A stretch of DNA of 64,000 nucleotides. Source: Turnera subulata. Taxonomy: Eukaryota; Streptophyta; Magnoliopsida; Malpighiales; Passifloraceae. The notes below the pieces were generated by a model. That model was given only the letters and a program-made list of their open reading frames with translations. It searched no databases and was not told the origin of the DNA. The stretch is from positions 3,876-67,875 of the forward strand of contig JAKUCV010005641.1 of assembly GCA_028386065.3 (NCBI GenBank), read 5' to 3'. Of the stretch, positions 54,926 to 64,000 are shown in pieces (position 1 is the stretch's first letter; every line of letters begins with the position of its first letter). The position numbers and the translations under genes are program-made.

Positions 54926-56057
54926 TCCTGGCCTTCCTTTAATCTAGGGAGGTCTTCTTTTATGTGGAAAGATATTGTGGCTTCGGGTGATGAAAGTGGT
55001 AATGGCATTGGGGGATTAAAAGAGTGGGTGAGTATGGAGGTGGGAGATGGTAATAGATGCAAATTCTGGTATGACCGTGGTTGGATGGTGTAAGTTTAAA
55101 AGACTCTTATCCCAATCTTTTTAGCGATGCCTTACAGAAAGAAATTACAGTCAAGGAGGCTTGTTCTTTTGAGGAGAGTGCTTTCAAGTGGAAGGTGAGT
55201 AGGCGCCGTCCCTTGTTCTCTTGGGAGCAATCATTGGAGGTGGAACTTATCCAAAAGTTGGCAAGTTCAGTGTCCTTCAATAATAAGCAAGATACCTGGA
55301 GATGGAGAGCGAATGAAGAAGGCGAGTATGCAGTCAAATCAGGATATCAAGTTTGTTTTTTGGATCAGGTTCGGGTAAGTCAGAAGCCTATGGTCTGGAT
55401 GAATGTGGCACCTCCTAAAGTTGAGAGTTTTTGCTGGTTGGCTTTAAAAAATGGCATAGCTACTCGCCTTGCATTGTTCCACCGAAATATTGTCAGTATT
55501 GGGAATGCTTTTTGCCCTCTTTGCAAGGATAGGCTTGAATCCAGAGATCACCTTTTCATTCACTGTCGAGTTGTCTGGTATTTGTGGAGTAAGATTTCTC
55601 TCTGGTTGGGGGGCGGGTGGGGTGAATTGGTGTGTACCGTCAAATTTGGAGGACATGTTTGCGCAGGCTGATTTTTGAAGCGAAGGATACTGATTGGGAA
55701 AAGGTTTTTGATTTGATTCTGATGAAGACGGTTTCCTGGATAAAAGCATCCCAACCAAGTATCCCCTATCATTTTACTGATGTTATCAAATGTGCAGAGA
55801 GCCTCAAATCGTGGAGGGGGAAAAAGTGTATCCTGAAGTTGGTGTAAGTCTTGTTTTACTATAACTCTCAGTCTCAGGTCTGTGTGGAAGTGTATCCTGA
55901 AGTTGGTGTAAATGTGGTTTTACTATAACTCTCAGATCTCTGTGGTGTGTGAAAAATATAACAAATAGTAGCGTGCTCTCCGCGTACCATCACCGTTGGT
56001 GATTCTGGTTGTAACTAATTAAGAAGTATTAATAAAATAGTCTTGCATATCAAAAAA
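54926..56057 (+). mobile_element. LINE fragment, second half (RT C-terminus to poly(A))
   Basis: Reads 'WSFNLGRSSFMWKDIVASGD', 'GDGNRCKFWYDRGW', 'DTWRWRANEEGEYAVKSGYQ', 'APPKVESFCWLALKNGIATR' and the zinc-binding 'CPLCKDRLESRDHLFIHC' (about 55515). It ends near 55847 ('KSWRGKKCILKLV') with a 3' region 'ttaataaaatagtcttgcatatc' and A-run. A frame change near 55090 and another near 55670 are present. It belongs to a different LINE lineage from the two full-length ones. Confidence 0.85.
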
Positions 56058-56740
56058 AGGATCCTGATGAACCTCGCAGCAAGAAACTGTGAAATGCTCT
56101 AGTTGTTGGCAAAGTGGACATAATATAAAAATTTGCAAAAGACAGAGACCTAATCCCCCAAAGTCAAGAAGGATCAAATGTCATTGCATCCCAGAATGAA
56201 CGTACAAGGACAGAAAAAAAAAAACCTATAAAGTCAACAAAGACAAAAAAGGTTAGTAACTTATTCATTCTTACCATCTTTGATTTTTTTTTTTTCATAT
56301 CAAAATTTAATAATTTAATCGTCTCAGCTATACTATCACTTCATCAATTTTCATTTATTTTCTTGTTGGATGTCACTGTTAAACGCATGGGGTTTAGGAT
56401 TCCTGTACAACCTTCCACGCAAAAACGAGGAACAATTCAAATTTCGACCCAAGAAAGTATCCTTGAATCTACAAGTATAAAACACGGTATATGGTTGAGT
56501 ATACTGTGCCAAATGTAAATTTTGGTTCTAATTGCATATGTCGCCTTATGTAAGGATTTTTTTTTTCTTGTCCCTTTTTTAAGGTGATCTATGTGTTTCT
56601 GGAATTGGTAAAGACACTGAAAAGGAAAGTGAGAATGATGCTGGTAATGTTGGTAAAAGCAAAGGAAGAAGGAGCGCGAATTATGTTACTGATTTTGGAA
56701 GAAGAAAATGAAAGTGGAAGAAGTAGAACTTGGCTACCAT
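56051..56740 (+). pseudogene. MULE-like transposase C-terminal fragment
   Basis: The sequence right after the LINE A-run reads 'KKDPDEPRSKKL'. After one frame shift it reads 'KCSSCWQSGHNIKICKRQRP', a CX2CX4HX4C zinc knuckle (56095-56136) as at the end of plant MuDR-type transposases. A second piece (about 56583-56690, 'GIGKDTEKESENDAGNVGKS') could be the last exon, after an intron. No catalytic domain is present. A knuckle of this kind also occurs in domesticated MULE proteins. Confidence 0.62.
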
Positions 56741-57500
56741 TTTTTTTTTTTCATGCGAAAGAACTTGGCTACCATGCAAGGATGTAAACTTGGTTTTTAT
56801 GATTTTGGCGAATGTAGAACTTGGCTTTTTGAAATTCTAAAGTTATTAGACATTTATGGTCAATAGTTTCAATGTGGTAGTATATTAATATATAATATGA
56901 TTATTATTTAAAATTAATTATTATATAAAAATAAATAATAAATAATAAACTATTTACCTATGGACAAATCTTTTTTTATCCAGCAAATCCAGCGACAGAG
57001 AGAATTAGCAAATTTTTTAGTCATTTTTAAATTATTCATTCATCATAAATTTACACAAAATTTCTTATATTTTATAGTTAAATTATCAAAATACATATAA
57101 TATAGGTGATAATGTTCATTTATATTTAAATAAAAATAATAATATTACTAGTCACTAAAAAATGATAGTTAAATTATTACTTTCCAAAAAAATTATCCTA
57201 TATAATTTTAAAATTTGTATAAAAATATTTTTTTGTATTTATTTAGATTTATATTTTTTCTACAATTATTTTCTACATTATTCTCTTACTTGTAATTTTT
57301 TTCTTGTATAAAAAATTTATTTTATAATATTCAAATAATGGGGGTGCGGCTTTCTTGTTTTTTATTTAATTAATACTTGCGACATCACGACATCGTTGAG
57401 CTAGGATTTTAAAAAAATTAAAATGAAATAAAAAAGGTGTGGAAAAAGCATGAAAAAGAAAAAAAATCAAGTTTAAACACGCGCGCACCATGAGTCTAGT
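56741..57500. other. AT-rich spacer
   Basis: Very AT-rich with many short A/T runs. I see no gene. It may hold decayed transposon ends. Confidence 0.5.
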
Positions 57501-59554
57501 TGAAACGTCCCGACCCGTATTTACTAAGCAAAGTAAACACGTGCCAGAACTATTCTTATTACAGCAGCAGACAGTATATATGATACAAAATACAGTACAA
57601 AACAAACTCAAATACAACATCTGTCACCCGATCCCGGGGACCATTATTTCAGTCAATACACTCCAAGCCAACCATCAGCAGAGGGTATATGTTACAGCAA
57701 CAAAGACATAATACAGTAACAACAGCAGCAGAGAATATCCTCAACAGCAACAACACAATAGAAAAACAAGCAGCAGAAGTCTTAGAATGAGATGCAACGG
57801 AGGTATGGATCCGGGGTCTGGTGGAGTAGAAATAGCAGCTGGCCAAACCACATACCTGTACTACGAGCAACTCATCTTACGGGATGAAACCCCGCAGGCG
57901 AGGGGTGAGTCCGAAGTGCTCACTGGTACATTTAAGTACAATCATGGATAAACAGTAATATGCAGGCAAACATAATACCGAGAAAGAAAAACACTAGCAA
58001 AAGACAAATCAAAGATTCATCTGAGACTGAGCCAAGGCTAAAAGACATTATATAATTTCCAATTTTTATCTTCGGGCCCTGTCACTGGACAAGCTAGGGT
58101 CGTACCTGGTTATTAACGTATTTCGGGTGCTAGATCAAAAGAGAACCCAGAGATAGACATCCCAAAAATAGAACCCAGGCATAGACATCCCAAAATATAA
58201 TCACGGGATAGACATTCCAAGCATAGACATGCTTATCACAAGAACCCAGATCATGGCCACCACAAAACAGTCTCTAACCATCGAGTCGTACCACTACTTT
58301 CCAAGTGACAATTAAGTCGTCATCACAACTTCCAATTATCCAATTATCTCATCATATCAGTTTGTCCATAGTTAACAGATCAACAATAACAACAATAACA
58401 AACAGCCAAACTCAACCAACTCAGCGGTTCAATCAAACAATTCAATTAACAAAAAACACAGCAGTACTATGTGCAACATATCAAAGGTTATCCATCCTCA
58501 CCTTAGTCGGGTTTCTTACTCCTGAAAGTCCTCGAAATGTCCCGACTCTGGTTCCACAGGATACTGCTCGTTATTAGCTCCTATATTAAATAATAAAATA
58601 CATACACATAAGATGCACAACCATGATATGCAAATGATAGCTAATATTGTAAACCGTAAAATAAAACACTAAGCCCACTCGGTCATCGCCTCGGGTTATG
58701 TTCCATCATCATCATCATTTACTATTTTATTTCAAGTGCCAAAAATATACTATACATATGCCCGGTTATTATTCCGGTATTATACTTTGATAATACCCTT
58801 TCCAAAATATATGATAAAAATAATTATTACTATCACTTATATTCTTTTCCAAGAGTAATAGCTATCATAAAATAGCCTTCCTAGAAGTTAATCACATATG
58901 TCTATATATATATATATATTTTTTTCCGGTAAAACATTTCCATAGCATGAATCCTTTAGAGTCTTACTATAATTTAATAATTATGTTATAATCACTTTAG
59001 TCTCTTGAAATTAATATATGAAAGTAATTATTTATTTTATTTTCACAAAATATAACCATCTACTATGTATTTTTTTTTTTCCAAAAAGTATAATCCATAT
59101 TATACATATTCCAGATTATATATTATTTTTTTAATTAATTAATTAGTTCGGACTGGGCCATGAGTATGTTAAACACAGCCCAGCTCATACCCAAGGAAGT
59201 CCAGCCAAACCATACTGGGCCAACCCACAAAATAAGCCCAAACGAATTAAACCACACATCCAAGCGGGTATTGTCCGGACCAGCAAATAACTAAAGCACC
59301 CTCTTTACTTTATTTCTGGTCCGTTCTTTCGAGGTTAAACCTGACTTTTCTTAAGATTCCTGGACCCAAAAAATACCAACTATGGTCTGTAAAATCCGCA
59401 GAAAAATCTGGAACGTGGGGGTAAAGGTCGATTTCGGAATCCGGTTCATAATTTACCCTGAAATAATTACCCAAGATTAATTTCATAAGGTAAATTACTG
59501 TACAAAGCTTTTTATAGTCCCGATAAAAACATAAATTTTACCCGGGCTGTTACA
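57501..59554 (-). repeat. Gypsy LTR (3' LTR, minus strand)
   Basis: The right end CCCGGGCTGTTACA (59554) lies next to the purine tract, read on the minus strand as TGTAACAGCCCGGG. The left end is taken as TGAAACGTCCCGACCC at 57501. An alternative is TGTCACCCGATCCC at 57622. About 2 kb. No second copy is in the window, so the left end is uncertain. Confidence 0.65.
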
Positions 59555-59571
59555 GTCTACCCCCTTAAAAG
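59555..59571 (-). other. Polypurine tract of the Gypsy element
   Basis: CTTTTAAGGGGGTAGAC on the minus strand directly before the LTR. Preceded by the common Gypsy end 'EFRGRNSF'. Confidence 0.85.
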
Positions 59572-59599
59572 AATTTCGTCCTCGAAATTCATTCCTTTC

Positions 59600-62500
59600 C
59601 TGTGAAGAGGTGCGGATACTGGGACCGCATGTGTTTTTCAACTTCCCATGTGGACTCATTAGGAGAATGCTTACTCCACTTGACCTTTACCATGAGAAAT
59701 GGTACGGTTCCGCAACTGCCGAACTTCTCGGGCAAGAATTTGTTCCGGCACTTCTGTACAGATGAGGTCCTCTGCTACCTCAACATCCGTTGGGGCCACA
59801 ATATGACTAGGGTCTGATCGATATCTCCTCAGCATAGAGGCATTGAACACATTTTGTATACGTGGCAGCTCATCAGGTAAGGACAACCAGTAAGCCAATG
59901 GCCCAACTCTCTCCACGATCTCATAGGGTCTGATATACTTTGGACTCAACTTCCTTCTCTTGTCGAACCTAATCACACCTTTCCATGGTGCTACTCTGAG
60001 GAAAACCTTCTCACCAACATTATACTCCATCTCACGTCGGTGTTTGTCGGCGTAGCTCTTCTGCCGATCCTGAGAAGCTCTCATACACTGTCTCACCGTC
60101 TGGATCTTGTCAACTGTCTGTTGGACTAAGTCCGGACCAACAATCAGTCTCATACCTTCTTCATCCCAACACACTGGACTTCTACACTTTCTTCCATAGA
60201 GGGCCTCAAAATGTGGCATACCAATGCTGGAATGGTAGCCGTTGTTATACGCAAACTCTGTCAAGGGTAGATACTTATCCTAATTCCCACTGAAGTTGAG
60301 TACGCAAGCCCTCAACATGTCCTTCAGCGTCTGTATGGTCCCCTTAGACTGTCCATCTGTCTGAGGATGAAAAGCAGTGCTGAAGCTCAACTTGGTTCCT
60401 AGCGCTGCTTGTATGCTCTTCCAAAAACGTAATTTGAACCTCAGATCTCTGTCTGAGACTATAGACTTTGGAATCCCATGTAGTCTCACAATCTCAGCAA
60501 CATATTTACCCACCAATGTGTCCATGGAATCAGTTTGGCGGATAGGAAGAAAATGAGCAGATTTTGTTAATCGATTAACGATGACCCAATTAGCATCATG
60601 TTGCTTCCGAGTCATCGGTAAACCAATCAAAAAGTTCATGGTGATCATCTCTCACTTTCATTCCGGCACTATCAACGATCTCATCTTCCCTGCCGAAGCC
60701 TGATGTTCGGCTTTCACCTTTTGGCAAGTAAGACACCTTGCAACATACTCGGCTACATCCTTCTTCATACGATGCCACCAGAAATGGCTCTTCAGGTTCT
60801 GATACATCTTGGTGCTTCCAGGATGCATCGCATATCGCGTCATGTGTCCTTCATCCAGAATCTGACTACACAGATTACTGACATTAGGTACACATACCCG
60901 TTTCCTAATCATCAGTGCGCCATCATTAGCAATACGAATCTTGTCTTCTTTTCCGCTTATTACACCTTCTTTTAGCTTGACCAGGTCAGGATCTCCATCC
61001 TGTAGCTCCACTATCCATCCTCTTAGATTAGACTTGACACTCATGTGTGCCAGTAAAGCTCCTGTATCATCCACTGTCAGACCAACTCCCAGCTTTCTTA
61101 ACTCGATAAGCGAGAACATCGAGTAACTAGTGGAAGTATCCTCTGGTTGTCTATGGCTCAAGGCATCAGCTACCACATTAACCTTTTCTAGGTGATACTC
61201 CCTAGTACAATCATAATCATTAAGCAACTTAACCCAACATATCTGTCGCAGGTTAGGCTCCGTTTGAGTCATGATGTACTTAAGACTTTTATGGTCGGTA
61301 AAGATTCGACACTTCTCTCCAAAAAAGTAGTGTCTCCAAATCTTTAGAGCCAAGATCACAACTGCCATCTCAAGATCATGAGTCGGATAATTCTTCTCAT
61401 GAGTCCTCAACTGCCTAGAGGCGTAGGCAATCACTCGTCCTTCTTGCATCAGCACGGCTCCTAAACCAAGACCCGATGCATCACAAAACAACACATACTC
61501 CACTCCGGGCTTTGGTACTGTCAGAACCGGTGCGGTGGTCCGCTTCCTTTTAAGCTCCTCAAAACTCTGCTGACATTCCAGGCTCCAAACAAATGCCTGA
61601 TCTTTCTTTAATAGCTTGGTCATGGGACTAGCTATCAAAGAAAAACCTTCGATGAACCTCTGATAGTATCCTGCAAGACCAAGAAAACTTCTGACTTCGG
61701 ACACGTTCTTAGGAGGTTCCCACTCCAACATGGCTTTCACTTTGGTAGGGTCAACTTTTATTCCATCACTGCCTACTACATGTCCGAGGAAGGAAACTTC
61801 TTCAAGCCAAAATTCGCACTTGCTAAATTTGGCATACAACAGCTTCTCCCGTAACCTCTGAAGCACTATCCTCAAATGCTCTTCGTGCTCTACCTTGCTC
61901 TTAGAGTAGATGAGGATATCGTTGATGAAGACCACAACAAACTTATCCAAAAACTCATTCAGAACCAAGTGCATCAAGCACATGAACACTGCTGGTGCAT
62001 TGGTCAATCCGAACGGTACCACTGTGAACTCGAAATAACCATACCGCGTGCGGAAGGCAGTCTTCGGTATGTCCTTCTCTGCAATCTTGATCTGGTGATA
62101 CCCAGACCGAAGATAAATCTTGGAAAACACAGTGGCTCCCTGCAGCTGATCAAACAGGTCATCAATCCTAGGCAGCGGGTATTTGTTCTTAACTGTCACC
62201 TTGTTTAGCTGGCGGTAGTCTACACACATCCGCAGGCTACCATCCTTCTTCTTTATGAACAGAACTGGTGCACCCCATGGTGATGTGCTAGTCTGATGAA
62301 ACCTTTTTTTAGCAACTCATCCAACTGTTTCTTCAGCTCCTGGAGCTCTGTTGGTGCCATCCTATATGGAGCCATCGATATGGGTATGACTCCTGGCATC
62401 AAGTCAATAGTATACTCAACCTCTCTATCGGGTGGCAACCTTGGCAGATCATCTGGGAGGACATCAATGAATTCCTTCACCACTGATATTTCTCCCGGAG

Positions 62501-62722
62501 TAGGATCCCGTGTTTCTTCACCTATGATGTGGGTCAACAAAGTATCTGGACCATGGGCTTCACTCCAAACTCCTGCATAGCAGAGATGCTACATGTAGCA
62601 GCAGCTCTCCTAATACCTGTTACCAAAACTTGTTGTCCACCATCGGAAGTCAACAGCACTTCCTTGGTTCGACAGTTCACCATGGCATTATATCTCGACA
62701 ACCAATCCATCCCTATGTGATA
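59600..62722 (-). pseudogene. Gypsy pol with mutated catalytic residues
   Basis: Order on the minus strand: protease tail 'IGMDWLSRYNAMV' (62720), RT ('[20 protein letters not shown]', then 60658-62229), RNase H ('[20 protein letters not shown]'), the zinc H2C2 region ('[19 protein letters not shown]'), the integrase core (60280-60648) and the C-terminal part (59671-60264, 'NVFNASMLRRYRSDPSHIV'). RT motif A reads '[11 protein letters not shown]' (Tyr for Asp, 62113-62115). The catalytic box reads 'FINDIL' (Asn for Asp, 61921-61923). The integrase has '[10 protein letters not shown]' (Asn for Asp, 60574-60576) and 'SKGTIQTL' (Lys for Glu, 60343-60345). Stops replace Trp at 60658-60660, 60652-60654 and 60280-60282. 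A frameshift lies near 62240. Confidence 0.9.
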
Positions 62723-63039
62723 TACTATAGCCCAACGGGCTCAAATATTTGCCAAGAAGATTATAATCTGCAAGTCTAATTCCAAGAAGCCCGAGGAATC
62801 AAGCCCGCACGTGAAGTAGAAGACCCTAAACTAAACCTACAACTCACCACAAAAGGAAGACATGCATCAGTCACATCAAAGAAGCTGGACGAAAGCCCAA
62901 CCCATTTACTTGGGGATAATAATATGTATTTCAATAGCAATACAACCAGAGGGTAATAACACGTATCCAACCAAATATAAAATGAGGGGACCAATTTAAA
63001 AATTTAAGGTTATAGTATTTAAGTTTTTATGGTTTAGAT
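62723..63039. other. Spacer of unknown origin
   Basis: No gene or element is recognised. The abrupt change from Gypsy protease at 62722 suggests a deletion or insertion junction. Confidence 0.4.
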
Positions 63040-63185
63040 TTTTAAGTTTTTAGGATTTAAGGTTTAGGGTTTTTAGACTTTAGAGTTTAGGATATTAGGT
63101 TTTAGGGTTTAGGATATTAGATTTTAGGGTTAGCTTTTAGTGTTTTAAGGTTTAAAATTTAGCATTTCAAGGTTTAGAATTTTAA
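63040..63185. repeat. Degenerate telomere-like (TTTAGGG) repeats
   Basis: Dense run of TTTAGGG and near variants (TTTAGGGTTT, TTTAGGATATTAGG, TTTTAGGG) without a fixed register, in AT-rich DNA. Confidence 0.65.
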
Positions 63186-63499
63186 AAATTTAGGATGTAT
63201 ATTTAAAAAAAAATTAAAACTTTTCTGATTTAGGAAGTCTTATGTTTTTAGATTTATTTTTTCTTTCTTAAAAATAAAAATTAATGTATTTTTATTTTTA
63301 TTTTTTTCTTAGGAAGTTTTTTTTTGCTTTAAATAAAATGTTTGAGGGACTAACATGTAACTTTTTCCCTTAAAAAATGTTATATTTAATAGAATGACTT
63401 GACGAAAATTATGTTTTGGACTTGTTTATTGCAACTAATAAAGTAATAGGTCTTTTTAAAAGTACAGGACTTAGTTGCAGAAAAATAACAAGGTTTTGA

Positions 63500-63690
63500 A
63501 CTTAAAAAAAAAAGTTATTTCCTTCAATTTTGACCCTTGCAACTAAATTGACCCAATTTTACAAACTGATGTATTAAATTGACCCAATCATGAAATCTCA
63601 TACATTAAATTGACCCAATTACAAATTCATGTATGAAATTGGCCAAAATAAAAAAATTGGTGCATAAAATTGGGTATTATGCCATATAAA
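63500..63690. repeat. Short tandem repeat around 'aaattgaccca'
   Basis: Three or four imperfect copies of a unit of roughly 30-38 bp containing 'taaattgacccaat' and 'catgtat/gatgtat'. The exact unit is not sharp. Confidence 0.6.
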
Positions 63691-63817
63691 TAACTTTGGC
63701 ACTGACCGTATATGTTAGAGAAATATAAATTAAATACACAAGAAATAAAGGGCAAGGCAGTCTTGCCATCACACATGTAACCCTAAAACAAGAGCACTTA
63801 GCGAAAAGAGGTTAATT

Positions 63818-64000
63818 ATGTCGACGTCAGGGGCATCAAACGGAGAAGAGAGTAGCGATGATCACTACAGGCTGTTCGCTGGTATGGAACAACTAGTGAT
63901 CTCCATGAATAAGGCAGCACGAAATCCATTGATCACGATTGTAGTTATTTACCTCCGGATATTGTTGAGGAGATTCTCGATTTGCTACCCTTCAAATCCA
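63818..64000 (+). CDS. F-box gene, copy 6, 5' end (runs off the window)
   Basis: The ATG at 63818 starts 'MSTSGASNGEESSDDHY...' and shares the leader of copy 4 ('DDHYRLFAG', 'EQLVISMNKAA'). The F-box itself, 'SYLPPDIVEEILDLLPFKS', is at 63945-64000 in a different frame. About 14 extra bases near 63925-63940, compared with copy 5, shift the frame. It is therefore either a pseudogene or starts further in or is spliced differently. The promoter flank resembles that of copy 4. Role if active: substrate receptor of an SCF ubiquitin ligase. Confidence 0.7.
   Translation, partial: MSTSGASNGEESSDDHYRLFAGMEQLVISMNKAARNPLITIVVIYLRILLRRFSICYPSNP

Larger units (their letters stand above)
57501..62722 (-). 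mobile_element. Gypsy (Tekay/Del-like) retrotransposon, 5' part missing
   Basis: In minus-strand order: protease end, RT, RNase H, integrase and a C-terminal chromodomain-like tail, then purine tract and 3' LTR. The element stops at about 62722 inside the protease, so gag and the 5' LTR are gone. Pol has several stops and mutated active sites, so the copy is dead. Confidence 0.88.

Noticed and set aside
58305..58577. 90-codon ORF in the Gypsy LTR
   Set aside because: LTR sequence, low complexity, no homology recognised.
1..64000. tRNA, rRNA or organelle-derived sequence
   Set aside because: No cloverleaf with both promoter boxes at tRNA spacing, and no rRNA core motifs. The box-B hit at 9059 is in a SINE-like insert.

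Overview
This is a transposon-rich stretch of a plant (eudicot-type) nuclear genome. The evidence is a SKP1-like gene with one intron, several copies of a plant F-box-associated gene family, plant-type Copia, Gypsy, RRM-containing L1/LINE and PIF/Harbinger elements, and TTTAGGG-like repeats. The species cannot be named from the sequence. There is no bacterial, organellar or rRNA sequence, and no tRNA gene was recognised.

The original landscape appears to be a cluster of SCF ubiquitin-ligase genes on the + strand. It holds an F-box-associated gene (299-1142), a SKP1-like gene (1672-8150), and five copies of a second F-box family (8673-9982, 26748-26905, 34641-35230, 49989-50956, 63818-64000). 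None of the copies wholly inside the window is intact. Nearly every one is broken by a transposon: a LINE in SKP1, a SINE in the second F-box gene, a Copia relic against the third, a composite retroelement in the fourth and a LINE in the fifth. The sixth runs off the edge and already shows a frame problem near its start.

Layout: 1-8150, F-box relic and SKP1 relic split by a full-length LINE (1874-7759). 8673-16249, F-box relic with SINE, then a second full-length LINE. 16484-23479, LINE tail on the minus strand split by a degenerate Copia element with both LTRs (16635-23420). 23480-26747, 5'-truncated minus-strand Copia. 26748-26905, F-box 3' fragment. 27050-32330, PIF/Harbinger element whose Myb/SANT-like gene and DDE transposase both look intact. 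32559-33790, two LINE fragments. 34641-43950, F-box relic hit by a composite LTR element that has Copia gag but a non-Copia ORF and reverse-strand gene fragments in place of pol. 43951-49454, truncated second copy of the degenerate Copia family. 49989-56057, F-box relic, then LINE fragment, itself split by a young internally deleted Copia element (51448-54920). 56051-56740, MULE-like transposase fragment. 57501-62722, Gypsy element on the minus strand, cut in the protease. 63040-63700, degenerate telomere-like and short tandem repeats. 63715-64000, start of another F-box gene.

Two structures stand out. First, the composite LTR element carries 37 copies of the palindrome AACATCGATGTT, in pairs repeating at almost exactly 21 bp. 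The arrays lie about 85-100 bp upstream of TATA boxes in both LTRs and at an internal promoter. Second, the degenerate Copia family carries a row of small inverted repeats with a 5-nt centre, whose stems differ in sequence but stay base-paired.
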